Positions 1 to 5,171 are shown, numbered from the stretch's first letter. The stretch: DNA of 5,171 nt from Tardiphaga sp. (GCA_028290765.1 JAQGJF010000795.1:1-5171); one strand, 5' to 3'. Numbers and translations are program-made. Notes: generated by a model not told the origin, from the sequence alone.

Positions 1-418
1 CCGCCACCAGGAGCGCGCCGAGCGCCACGAACAGCGGCGAGCGCGCCGGGTCGGTCAGCGCCAGCAGCAGGATCGCGCCGATCAGCAGCAATTGCGAGAA
101 CACCAGCCAGCCGCGCCGGCGGCCGAACCGTCGCGTGAACCACGGCACGTGCAGCGCATCGACCAGCGGCGCCCACAGGAATTTCAGCGTGTAGGGCGTG
201 CCGACCAGCGCGAACAGCCCGATGGTGCGCAGGTCGACGCCCGCTTCGCGCATCCACACCAGCAGCGTCGAGCCCGACAGCGCCAGCGGCAGCCCGGAGG
301 AGAAGCCGAGTAGCAGCACGATCAGCACCCGCCGCTGCAGATACACCGCCATCCCCTCGCGCCAGGAGGCACGGGGAGGCGGGGCGGTGGATGGTGGGCT
401 GTCCGGTACGCTGTTCAT
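1..418 (-). CDS. ampG: AmpG-family muropeptide MFS transporter, N-terminal part (runs off left edge)
   Basis: This is the first 139 residues of a major-facilitator permease of the AmpG type. The family imports GlcNAc-1,6-anhydro-MurNAc peptides across the inner membrane for cell-wall recycling. In the visible part, a proline-rich cytoplasmic leader (residues 1-25) is followed by a hydrophobic segment (about 31-56) containing SGLPLALSGSTLLVW, then GLFALVGTPYTLKFLWAPLVDA (67-88), then the basic loop GRRRGWL (99-105) and a third membrane helix (about 104-121). The PYTLKFLWAPLVD and RRRGWL signatures are typical of AmpG. ATG at 418 is the earliest possible start, because an in-frame TAG lies four codons upstream (430-428). 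An ATG at codon 23 (352) is a shorter alternative. Roughly 300 C-terminal residues are missing because the window ends, not because the gene is broken. It lies in the same direction as rmuC but 257 bp away across repeats, so co-transcription is uncertain. In some bacteria ampG loss affects beta-lactamase induction. Confidence 0.88.
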   Translation of the reverse strand, partial: MNSVPDSPPSTAPPPRASWREGMAVYLQRRVLIVLLLGFSSGLPLALSGSTLLVWMREAGVDLRTIGLFALVGTPYTLKFLWAPLVDALHVPWFTRRFGRRRGWLVFSQLLLIGAILLLALTDPARSPLFVALGALLVA

Positions 419-481
419 GCGCCAGTGCTAGCAGATTCGGGCGCTTCTTCCCCTCTCCCCTTGTGGGAGAGGGTGGCCAAA

Positions 482-498
482 GGCGGCCTCTGGCCGCC
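482..498. repeat. Perfect 7-bp hairpin inside repeat copy A
   Basis: GGCGGCC (482-488) pairs with GGCCGCC (492-498) around the 3-nt loop TCT. The hairpin sits in the interior of the long repeat copy and has no counterpart in the short copy B. No T-run follows on either strand, so it does not look like a standard intrinsic terminator. Confidence 0.7.
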
Positions 499-514
499 GT
501 CACTTAAATAGAAC

Positions 515-533
515 GCCGATGCTCCGCATCGGC
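515..533. repeat. Perfect 8-bp hairpin inside repeat copy A
   Basis: GCCGATGC (515-522) pairs with GCATCGGC (526-533) around the loop TCC. It is the second of two compact hairpins that make copy A about twice as long as copy B. Between the two hairpins lies a short A/T-rich stretch, CACTTAAATAGAAC (501-514). This could be a junction of inserted sequence, but nothing further can be identified. Confidence 0.7.
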
Positions 534-582
534 TGTTGCGAAGTCCGTGCCGGGTGAGGGGAAGCGGCAAAACGAGAGGCTG

Positions 583-642
583 TTCCCCTCACCCATCTTC
601 GCTTCGCGAAGCCACCCTCTCCCACAAGGGGAGAGGGAAGAA
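583..642 (-). repeat. Palindromic intergenic repeat, short copy (B), inverted relative to A
   Basis: Read on the minus strand this is the same element as copy A: hairpin CCCTCTCCC/GGGAGAGGG (637-615), then GTGGC, a short interior, and the closing TGAGGGG motif (594-583). The interior here is one 6-bp hairpin, CTTCGC (597-602) with GCGAAG (606-611). The outer arms of A and B match perfectly over 27 bp. They extend to 33 versus 32 bp with one single-base indel (GGGG versus GGG), so a single strand could fold A and B into one long stem enclosing about 130 nt. It begins about 34 bp past the rmuC stop codon and could act as a 3' stabiliser or weak terminator for rmuC; there is no T-run. Confidence 0.8.
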
Positions 643-675
643 ACGGGTCACTGCGTGGGCGGCGACCGTAGTGGT

Positions 676-1887
676 CTATTCCCCCGCCTGCAACTTGCGC
701 GGCAGCGGAGGAAACAAATCGTCGGCGCCGCCCTTGACGATGCGGGGCGTCTCCGCGGGCACCTCAGCCTTGCTGAAATCCAGCTCCTCGATCCGGCCGG
801 CGCGCTTTTCGATCTTGTCGGCGGAAATCAGGATCTGGCGGACATCCTCATTGGCCTGCCCGAAATGATTTTGCAGTTTCAGCACGCGGTCGCGCAGCCG
901 GGACAGGTCGTCGCCGAGGTTGAGCACTTCGGTGCGGATCTGGTCGGCGGCGTCGCGCATCCGCGCGTCTTTCAGGATCTGCTGCATTACTTGGATCGCC
1001 AGCATCAACAGCGACGGCGACACCAGCACGACGCGGGCGCGATAGGCTTTCTGGATCACGTCGTCGAAACCGTCGTGAATCTCGGCATAGACCGATTCAG
1101 ACGGCACGAACATCAGCGCGGTATCCTGGGTCTCGCCCGGGATCAGATATTTGTCGGCGATGTCGCTGACATGCTTCATCACGTCGGCGCGCAGGCGCTG
1201 CGTGGCGAATTTCTTTTCCTCGTCGCTGCGGGCGTCGTGCAGCGCGGTCATCGCTTCCAGCGGAAATTTCGCGTCGATGCACAGCGGCCGCTGGTCGGGC
1301 AGGAACACCACGCAGTCCGGCCGCTTGCCGGTGGAAAGCGTGTGCTGGAATTCGTAGGAGCCCTTCGGCATGCCGTCCTGGACGATGGCTTCCATGCGGG
1401 CCTGGCCGAAGGCGCCGCGCGATTGCTTGTTGGCGAGCACGTCGCGCAACGTCGTCACCTGGGTGGTGAGGTCGGTGAGGTTCTTGTGCGCGTTGTCGAT
1501 GATGCCGAGCCGCTCGTGCAGCACGCGCAAACTATCCATGGTGTTGCGGGTGGTCTGCTCCATCGATTGCCCGACCCGGTGCGTCACCGAATCGAGCCGC
1601 TCGCTGACCGCGCGCGCCATCTCGGCCTGGCGGCCGGCCAGCGCCTGTCCCATCGCATCGACCCGGCCGGTGTGCTCGCTCTGCGCCCGCATCATCTCGC
1701 TGAGGCGTTCTTCCAGCTCGTCGGCGCGGATCGCCTGGGCCATCGCCATGGCGGCGCCGCGGCTGCCGGAGCGGGCGATCACGACGGCGATGATCAAAAG
1801 CAGCGTCAGCGCCAGGGCGCCAAAGCCGATCAACGCCGCACCGGTACGGACCGGCACGTCGCCGATCATGAAAAGGATCTCGTTCAT
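676..1887 (-). CDS. rmuC: RmuC-family DNA recombination/limitation protein, membrane-anchored
   Basis: A 403-residue RmuC-family protein. RmuC proteins are predicted nucleases that limit recombination at inverted repeats; the mechanism is poorly defined. After a short N-terminus there is one membrane helix (residues about 16-38). A long heptad-like coiled coil rich in E, R, Q and A follows (about 45-155). The RmuC core (about 157-370) contains SRGAFGQARMEAIV, then GKRPDCVVFLPDQRPLCIDAKFPLEAM and LMFVPSESVYAEI. D191, D205 and K207 fit a PD-(D/E)xK-type nuclease centre, with E264 nearby. The family's usual G-x-(W/F)-G-E motif reads GAFGQ here. The chosen start is ATG 1887, preceded by AAGGG at a 5-nt spacing; a TTG ten codons upstream (1917) is less likely. 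The gene is divergent from def and shares the 24-bp array region with it. Family assignment is firm; the biochemical role is inferred from homology. Confidence 0.93.
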   Translation of the reverse strand: MNEILFMIGDVPVRTGAALIGFGALALTLLLIIAVVIARSGSRGAAMAMAQAIRADELEERLSEMMRAQSEHTGRVDAMGQALAGRQAEMARAVSERLDSVTHRVGQSMEQTTRNTMDSLRVLHERLGIIDNAHKNLTDLTTQVTTLRDVLANKQSRGAFGQARMEAIVQDGMPKGSYEFQHTLSTGKRPDCVVFLPDQRPLCIDAKFPLEAMTALHDARSDEEKKFATQRLRADVMKHVSDIADKYLIPGETQDTALMFVPSESVYAEIHDGFDDVIQKAYRARVVLVSPSLLMLAIQVMQQILKDARMRDAADQIRTEVLNLGDDLSRLRDRVLKLQNHFGQANEDVRQILISADKIEKRAGRIEELDFSKAEVPAETPRIVKGGADDLFPPLPRKLQAGE

Positions 1888-1892
1888 GGGAG

Positions 1893-1897
1893 CCCTT
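1893..1897 (-). promoter_or_regulatory. Ribosome binding site deciding the rmuC start
   Basis: On the minus strand AAGGG lies 5 nt before ATG 1887. It is the only purine-rich Shine-Dalgarno-like stretch near either candidate start that is correctly spaced. The frame stays open up to a TTG at 1917, which has no such site at the right distance, so this motif favours the shorter 403-residue protein. Confidence 0.6.
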
Positions 1898-1916
1898 GTA
1901 ACCGATTCGGTCGCCA

Positions 1917-2060
1917 ACGCGAACGAAGAGGGAACATTTATGGTTAATCAAGGGTAAATTTTCGTGGTTAACAAAGACCCGGCTTTTGTGGTTAACGAAG
2001 CCCTAATGGACGTGGTTAACGTCCTCCCAACATTCATGGTTAAGAGCCGGTTAAAGCGCC
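1917..2060 (+). repeat. 24-bp direct-repeat array built on TGGTTAA
   Basis: TGGTTAA occurs at 1941, 1965, 1989, 2013 and 2037, exactly 24 bp apart each time. A sixth, CGGTTAA, at 2048 is off-phase by 11 bp from the fifth. Conservation is highest in the first 7-8 bases of each unit (TGGTTAAC in three of five). The remaining 16 bases have diverged but keep traces, for example AAG at unit positions 10-12 in units 1-3. A degenerate unit 0 (1917-1940) lacks TGGTT but keeps AACGAAG, in phase with unit 3. Read on the minus strand each core is TTAACCA followed by T or C; TTAACCAT is a known CtrA motif. The array fills the divergent rmuC-def gap. It shows no coding pattern: all units differ and stops occur in several frames. 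A regulator-binding array is the favoured reading. Confidence 0.85.
2036..2054 (-). promoter_or_regulatory. Candidate full CtrA binding site TTAA-N7-TTAACCAT
   Basis: On the minus strand the sequence reads TTAA-CCGGCTC-TTAACCAT. This matches the alphaproteobacterial CtrA consensus TTAA-N7-TTAA exactly, including spacing and the extended CCAT. It is formed by unit 5 of the 24-bp array plus the off-phase sixth GGTTAA. A second site, TTTA-CCCTTGA-TTAACCAT (1958-1940), differs at one base of the TTAA half-site. CtrA is the cell-cycle response regulator known from Caulobacter, Sinorhizobium and Brucella. Use of this site is inference. It lies 67 bp upstream of the def start and 149 bp upstream of rmuC. 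Confidence 0.55.
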
Positions 2061-2085
2061 GCCGGGCTGGCGCTCGCCTGCGCAA

Positions 2086-2114
2086 TTGACCCTGACAACC
2101 GCCCGGATTACATC
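2086..2114 (+). promoter_or_regulatory. Weak candidate promoter for the def-fmt-truA unit
   Basis: TTGACC (2086-2091) matches the -35 consensus at five of six bases. Seventeen bases later is TACATC (2109-2114), a poor -10 matching at three of six. If used, transcription would begin at about 2120-2121, at the def ATG itself, giving a leaderless message. That would fit the absence of any Shine-Dalgarno sequence before def. The -10 is too weak for a confident call. Confidence 0.25.
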
Positions 2115-2120
2115 GCCGCC

Positions 2121-2648
2121 ATGGCCATTCGCGAAATCATCATCCTGCCCGACAAGCAGTTGCGCCTTGTCTCAAAACCCGTCGAGAAAGTAACGACGGA
2201 GATCCGCAAGCTAGCCGACGACATGCTGGAGACCATGTATGACGCGCCCGGCATCGGGCTGGCGGCGATCCAGGTCGCGCAGCCGCTGCGGCTGATCACC
2301 ATGGATCTCGCCAAGCGCGATGAGGACGGCGAGAGCAAGCCGCGGCCTCGGGTTTTCATCAATCCGGAGATCGTGTCGTCGTCGGAGGATCTCTCGGTCT
2401 ACGAGGAAGGCTGCCTGTCGATCCCGGAATATTACGAAGAGGTCGAGCGGCCGGCCCGGGTCCGGGTGCGCTTCACCGATCTCGACGGCCAACTGCACGA
2501 GGAAGACGCCGACGGCCTGTTCGCCACCTGCATCCAGCATGAGATCGATCATCTCAACGGCGTGCTCTTCGTGGACTATCTCTCCAAGCTGAAGCGCGAT
2601 CGCGTGCTGAAGAAATTCACCAAGGCCGCGAAGCGGACCGCGGAATAG
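2121..2648 (+). CDS. def: Peptide deformylase
   Basis: A 175-residue cytoplasmic metalloenzyme that removes the N-formyl group from the starting methionine of new proteins, normally the first step before methionine aminopeptidase. All three family motifs are present and intact. Motif 1 is GIGLAAIQ (residues 44-51). Motif 2 is EGCLS (96-100), with metal ligand C98. Motif 3 is QHEIDH (139-144), with metal ligands H140 and H144 and catalytic E141. The length is typical of type I deformylases, and the basic C-terminal tail ([20 protein letters not shown]) is the usual helix that contacts the ribosome. Start ATG 2121 gives the conserved opening [14 protein letters not shown]. No Shine-Dalgarno is visible before it. 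It is the first gene of the def-fmt-truA unit, with 36 bp to fmt, and its upstream region holds the 24-bp array shared with rmuC. Confidence 0.97.
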   Translation: MAIREIIILPDKQLRLVSKPVEKVTTEIRKLADDMLETMYDAPGIGLAAIQVAQPLRLITMDLAKRDEDGESKPRPRVFINPEIVSSSEDLSVYEEGCLSIPEYYEEVERPARVRVRFTDLDGQLHEEDADGLFATCIQHEIDHLNGVLFVDYLSKLKRDRVLKKFTKAAKRTAE

Positions 2649-2684
2649 TTCCGCTCGCCCTTTGCCATAGATCGGCTTCCCGCC

Positions 2685-3617
2685 ATGCCTCTCCGCCTGA
2701 TCTTCATGGGCACGCCGGATTTCGCGGTGCCGACGCTGCTCGAACTCGTCGCCCATGGCCACGAGGTCGCGGCGGTGTATACCCGCGCCGCCAGGCCGGC
2801 CGGACGCGGCATGAAGCTGCAGCCGACGCCGGTGGAGCAGGAAGCCACGCGGCTCGGCATCCCGGTGCTGACGCCGGCCACCTTGAAGACGCCGGAAGCC
2901 GAGGCGGCCTTTCGCGCCCATGCCGCCGATGCCGCGGTGGTGGTCGCCTATGGCATGATCCTGCCGCAGAACATTCTCGATGCGCCGCCGCTCGGCTGCT
3001 TCAACCTGCACGGCTCGCTGCTGCCGCGCTGGCGCGGCGCCGCCCCGATCAACCGCGCCATCATGGCGGGTGACGCCGAAAGCGGCGTCATGGTGATGAA
3101 GATGGATGCCGGGCTCGACACCGGCGATGTCGCCATGGCCGAGAGGATCGCGATCCCGGACACGATGACCGCCGCCGACCTGCACGACGCGCTGGCGCCA
3201 CTCGGCGCCGACCTGATGGTGCGGGCAATGGGCGCGCTGGAGCGCGGCCGGTTGCAACTGACGAAACAGAGCGACGTCGGCGTCACCTATGCGGCCAAGA
3301 TCGACAAGGTCGAGGCGCGGATCGATTGGAACAGGCCGGCGCGCGACGTGTTGCGGCATATCCACGGATTGTCGCCATTTCCCGGCGCCTGGTGCGAAAT
3401 GCCGATCGAGGATCAGGCGGTGCGGGTGAAGATCCTGCGCTGCGAGCTCGCAAGCGGCAAGGGCACTCCCGGCGATGTGCTCGACGATCGGCTGGCGATT
3501 GCCTGCGCTGACGGCGCGATCCGGATTATCGAACTGCAGCGCGCCGGCAAGCAGCCGATGAAGGCGGTTGATTTCCTGCGCGGCACGCCGTTGAAGCCGC
3601 CGGCGCGGCTCGCCTGA
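2685..3617 (+). CDS. fmt: Methionyl-tRNA formyltransferase
   Basis: A 310-residue enzyme, close to the E. coli length, that transfers a formyl group from 10-formyl-tetrahydrofolate to Met-tRNAfMet so that translation can begin with formyl-Met. The N-terminal Rossmann-like formyltransferase domain opens with [13 protein letters not shown] (residues 4-16). The tRNA-contacting loop [15 protein letters not shown] spans 37-51. The catalytic block is [17 protein letters not shown] (106-122), with N107 and H109, followed by MDAGLDTGD (140-148), with D145. These match the family's Asn/His/Asp triad. From about 205 onward is the C-terminal barrel domain ([14 protein letters not shown], then GLSPFPGAW at 228-236). 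Start ATG 2685 places the conserved MGTPDF at the usual distance; no clear Shine-Dalgarno is seen. It works opposite Def, encoded 36 bp upstream, and its TGA overlaps the truA ATG by one base. Confidence 0.97.
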   Translation: MPLRLIFMGTPDFAVPTLLELVAHGHEVAAVYTRAARPAGRGMKLQPTPVEQEATRLGIPVLTPATLKTPEAEAAFRAHAADAAVVVAYGMILPQNILDAPPLGCFNLHGSLLPRWRGAAPINRAIMAGDAESGVMVMKMDAGLDTGDVAMAERIAIPDTMTAADLHDALAPLGADLMVRAMGALERGRLQLTKQSDVGVTYAAKIDKVEARIDWNRPARDVLRHIHGLSPFPGAWCEMPIEDQAVRVKILRCELASGKGTPGDVLDDRLAIACADGAIRIIELQRAGKQPMKAVDFLRGTPLKPPARLA

Positions 3618-4354
3618 TGCCGCGCTACAAGCTCATCATCGAATATGACGGCTCGCCCTATTGCGGCTGGCAGATCCAGGACAACGGCCCCTCGGTGCAG
3701 GGCGCGCTGGAGAGCGCGGTCAAGGCGATCTGCGGTGAGTTTGTCCGCGTCCACGGCGCCGGGCGCACCGATGCCGGCGTGCACGCGCTGGGGCAGGTGG
3801 CGCATTGCGACATCGAAAAGCCGTTTGTGGCGGGGCGCCTGCGCGATGGCCTTACCGCGCATCTGCGGCCGCAGCCGATCGGCGTGCTGAGCGCGGACAG
3901 TGTGCCCGCCGATTTCGAGGCGCGGTTTTCGGCGATCCGGCGCCATTACCGCTATCGCATCAGCAATCGCCGCGCCAACCTCGCGCTCGACATCGGCCAT
4001 GTCTGGCGGCTGCCGCGGCCGCTCGACACCGACGCGATGCGCGCGGCGGCGCAGCGGCTGGTCGGCAAGCACGATTTCACGACCTTTCGCGACACCGAAT
4101 GCCAGGCCAAGTCGCCGGTGCGAACCCTCGACCAGCTCGATGTGATCAGGGATGGCGACAAGGTCGATATCGTGACCTCGGCGCGTTCGTTCCTGCACAG
4201 CCAGGTGCGCTCGATCGTGGGCTCATTGGTCTGGGTCGGCGAAGGCCGCTGGAGCGCCGACGACCTGGCGAAGGCGCTGGATGCCCGCGACCGCACCGCC
4301 TGCGGCCCGGTGGCGCCGCCGGACGGGCTCTATCTGGTGCGGGTGGATTATTGA
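3617..4354 (+). CDS. truA: tRNA pseudouridine(38-40) synthase TruA
   Basis: A 245-residue enzyme that converts uridines at positions 38, 39 and 40 of the tRNA anticodon stem-loop to pseudouridine, which supports reading accuracy and frame maintenance. The N-terminus [18 protein letters not shown] (residues 4-21) is characteristic. The catalytic motif [17 protein letters not shown] (47-63) carries the nucleophile D52. RHYRYRI (109-115) supplies the conserved active-site tyrosine Y111. [20 protein letters not shown] (191-210) and the ending GLYLVRVDY are also family hallmarks. The length is normal. ATG 3617 shares its A with the fmt stop (TGATG), so translation is probably coupled to fmt and no separate ribosome site is needed. 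It is the last gene of the cluster and converges with dapE 68 bp further on. Confidence 0.97.
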   Translation: MPRYKLIIEYDGSPYCGWQIQDNGPSVQGALESAVKAICGEFVRVHGAGRTDAGVHALGQVAHCDIEKPFVAGRLRDGLTAHLRPQPIGVLSADSVPADFEARFSAIRRHYRYRISNRRANLALDIGHVWRLPRPLDTDAMRAAAQRLVGKHDFTTFRDTECQAKSPVRTLDQLDVIRDGDKVDIVTSARSFLHSQVRSIVGSLVWVGEGRWSADDLAKALDARDRTACGPVAPPDGLYLVRVDY

Positions 4355-4372
4355 GGCATCGCTTGTTGGCAC

Positions 4373-4394
4373 CTCTCCCCGCAAGCGGGGCGAG
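4373..4394. terminator. G+C-rich hairpin between convergent truA and dapE
   Basis: CTCTCCCCGC (4373-4382) pairs with GCGGGGCGAG (4385-4394), ten positions with a single T/C mismatch. The apex is only two bases (AA), so the top pair or pairs probably open to form the loop. It occupies the 68-bp gap between the stops of two convergent genes, where a bidirectional terminator would be expected. Neither side is followed by a T-run, so it may instead be a fragment of a CTCTCCCC palindromic repeat related to, but not the same as, those near 450 and 620. Its position is well supported; the termination role is inferred. Confidence 0.5.
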
Positions 4395-4422
4395 GGGGTG
4401 CGCAGCCGTCGGCGCCACGTCG

Positions 4423-5171
4423 TTACTTAAAATACCGCTCCAGCACGCCGCGATAAATCCGCGTCAGCTTCTCCAGATCCGCCACCGGGGTGCGTTCGTC
4501 AATCTGGTGCATGGTCTGGCCGACCAGGCCGAATTCGATCACCGGACAATAGCTCGAGATGAAGCGCGCATCCGAGGTGCCGCCGCTGGTGCTCAGTTCC
4601 GGTTTGCGGCCGGTGATCTCTTCGATCGCCGCGACCGCGAGATCGGTGAAGGGGCCGGGTTTTGTCACGAACACGTTGGAGTTCGACGGCTCCCAGACGA
4701 TCCGCGCGCGGATCCGGTTGCCGGTCGCCTTGGCGAGGCGCTCCTCGACCAGTTTGCGCAGCGTCTCCTGGGTGTGGTGGTCGTTGAAGCGGATGTTGAA
4801 TTTCGCGCGAGCCTGACCGGGGATCACATTATAGGCGGCGTTGCCGACGTCGACCGAGGTGAATTCGAGATTGGAGGCCTGGAACTGGGCGCTGCCATGA
4901 TCGAGCGGCTCGTCGCTGATGGCGACGATCAGCCGCGCAATATCCGGCACCGGATTCGCGGCGCGATGCGGATAGGCGACATGGCCCTGCACGCCGTCGA
5001 CATAGAGCGTGCCGGATTGCGAGCCGCGGCGGCCGACCTTGATGCAGTCGCCCAGCGTTTCGACATTGGAGGGCTCGCCCAGCACGCAATGATCGAATTT
5101 TTCGCCGCGCGCCGCCGCCCAATGCAGCAGCTTGACGGTGCCGTTGACGGACACGTCTTCCTCGTCGCCGG
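4423..5171 (-). CDS. dapE: Succinyl-diaminopimelate desuccinylase, C-terminal part (runs off right edge)
   Basis: The last 248 residues of DapE, a cytoplasmic M20-family zinc peptidase-fold enzyme. It hydrolyses N-succinyl-LL-2,6-diaminopimelate to LL-diaminopimelate and succinate in lysine and peptidoglycan synthesis. Counting from the first whole codon, GDEE (1-4) carries the catalytic base E3 and metal ligand E4, equivalent to E134 and E135 of E. coli. GEPS (31-34) gives metal ligand E32. VGRRGS (45-50) and VQGHVAYPH (60-68) lie in the lid/dimerisation region. NVIPG (114-118), SGGTSDARF (195-203) and MHQIDE (220-225, metal ligand H221) complete the signature. About 130 N-terminal residues, including the first metal His and bridging Asp, lie beyond the edge. 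A GTG at 5154 is internal, since GDEE reads through upstream of it. It is convergent with truA. Confidence 0.95.
   Translation of the reverse strand, partial: GDEEDVSVNGTVKLLHWAAARGEKFDHCVLGEPSNVETLGDCIKVGRRGSQSGTLYVDGVQGHVAYPHRAANPVPDIARLIVAISDEPLDHGSAQFQASNLEFTSVDVGNAAYNVIPGQARAKFNIRFNDHHTQETLRKLVEERLAKATGNRIRARIVWEPSNSNVFVTKPGPFTDLAVAAIEEITGRKPELSTSGGTSDARFISSYCPVIEFGLVGQTMHQIDERTPVADLEKLTRIYRGVLERYFK

Larger units (their letters stand above)
445..563 (+). repeat. Palindromic intergenic repeat, long copy (A)
   Basis: This starts with a perfect 9-bp hairpin, CCCTCTCCC (451-459) pairing with GGGAGAGGG (465-473) around a 5-nt loop. It continues with GTGGC, carries about 75 bp of variable interior, and ends in GGGTGAGGGGAA (552-563). 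The outer 27 bp (451-477) recur exactly, inverted, at 611-637, and the closing 12 bp recur inverted at 583-594. It is therefore one member of a repeat family whose second copy (B) faces it. Short palindromes of this CTCTCCCC...GGGAGAGG kind are common between genes in Bradyrhizobium-like genomes (general knowledge, not searched). It lies between rmuC and ampG. No coding content is apparent. Confidence 0.8.

Noticed and set aside
92..431. Two short plus-strand open frames over the left edge
   Set aside because: The opposite strand carries a convincing AmpG membrane protein without interruption. The plus-strand frames are repetitive Q/R/P or S/R text.
451..473. Hairpins at 451-473 and 615-637 as intrinsic terminators
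   Set aside because: The stems are strong but no T-run follows on either strand, and both belong to a duplicated repeat element. They may affect rmuC RNA ends but are not standard terminators.
1887..1917. TTG 1917 as the rmuC start
   Set aside because: The ATG ten codons downstream has a well-spaced AAGGG and leads directly into the membrane anchor. The TTG has no ribosome site and falls in the degenerate first unit of the repeat array.
547..1947. Open frame of 466 codons on the plus strand across rmuC
   Set aside because: It is antisense to rmuC, whose family motifs are clear. The translation is H/R/Q/G-rich low-complexity text typical of the opposite strand of a G+C-rich gene, and it runs through the palindromic repeat.
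1941..2003. A small repetitive peptide with 8-residue period (WL-TK units) encoded in the array
   Set aside because: The frame has no start codon with a ribosome site, units share only W-L and a few residues, and a stop follows after the third unit, so conservation is better explained at the DNA level.
1917..2060. The 24-bp repeats as replication-origin iterons or a CRISPR array
   Set aside because: I see no DnaA boxes, no replication initiator gene and no A/T-rich unwinding stretch, and the flanks are housekeeping genes. The conserved part (7-8 bp) is far too short and the period too small for CRISPR repeats and spacers.
2211..3365. Open frame of 384 codons on the minus strand across def and fmt
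   Set aside because: It covers parts of two confirmed genes on the other strand, and its composition is that of a shadow frame with no recognisable domain.
3413..4198. Open frame of 261 codons on the minus strand across the fmt end and truA
   Set aside because: It is antisense to intact fmt and truA, with no motif and R/H/D-rich shadow composition.
4423..5154. dapE starting at GTG 5154
   Set aside because: The frame stays open to the window edge, and the residues just upstream of the GTG are GDEED, containing the catalytic and metal-binding glutamates, so the gene begins outside the window.

Overview
The window looks like ordinary chromosome from a G+C-rich alphaproteobacterium, most probably of the Bradyrhizobium/Rhodopseudomonas group (order Hyphomicrobiales). 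The reasons are the wording of the proteins (the RmuC core and the def-fmt-truA-dapE neighbourhood), the strong G/C bias at third codon positions, and the CTCTCCCC-type palindromic intergenic repeats. The genus assignment is inference from recall; no search was run.

Layout, left to right. Positions 1-418 (minus) hold the N-terminal third of an AmpG-type muropeptide transporter that runs off the left edge. Positions 419-675 have no gene and are mostly filled by two copies of one palindromic repeat facing each other. Positions 676-1887 (minus) are rmuC, a membrane-anchored, nuclease-like protein. Positions 1888-2120 are a divergent promoter region. It contains the most interesting object here: a direct-repeat array with an exact 24-bp period, built on TGGTTAA and ending in a full TTAA-N7-TTAACCAT site of the kind bound by the cell-cycle regulator CtrA. 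Positions 2121-4354 (plus) are the compact cluster def-fmt-truA. Positions 4355-4422 are a short convergent gap with a G+C-rich hairpin. Positions 4423-5171 (minus) are the C-terminal two thirds of dapE, running off the right edge.

How the genes relate. def and fmt are the two ends of one cycle: Fmt formylates initiator Met-tRNA and Def removes the formyl group from new proteins. truA, in the same transcription unit, modifies the tRNA anticodon stem-loop, so the three form a translation operon. ampG (wall recycling) and dapE (diaminopimelate/lysine synthesis) both feed peptidoglycan metabolism but lie on the other strand and are probably separate units. rmuC and def are divergent and share the 24-bp array, so one regulator could act on both.

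All six genes are housekeeping families with intact visible motifs. I see no new multi-gene system, mobile element, CRISPR array, tRNA or rRNA. The novelty candidates are in the non-coding DNA: the 24-bp CtrA-like array, and the long and short facing palindromic repeats.
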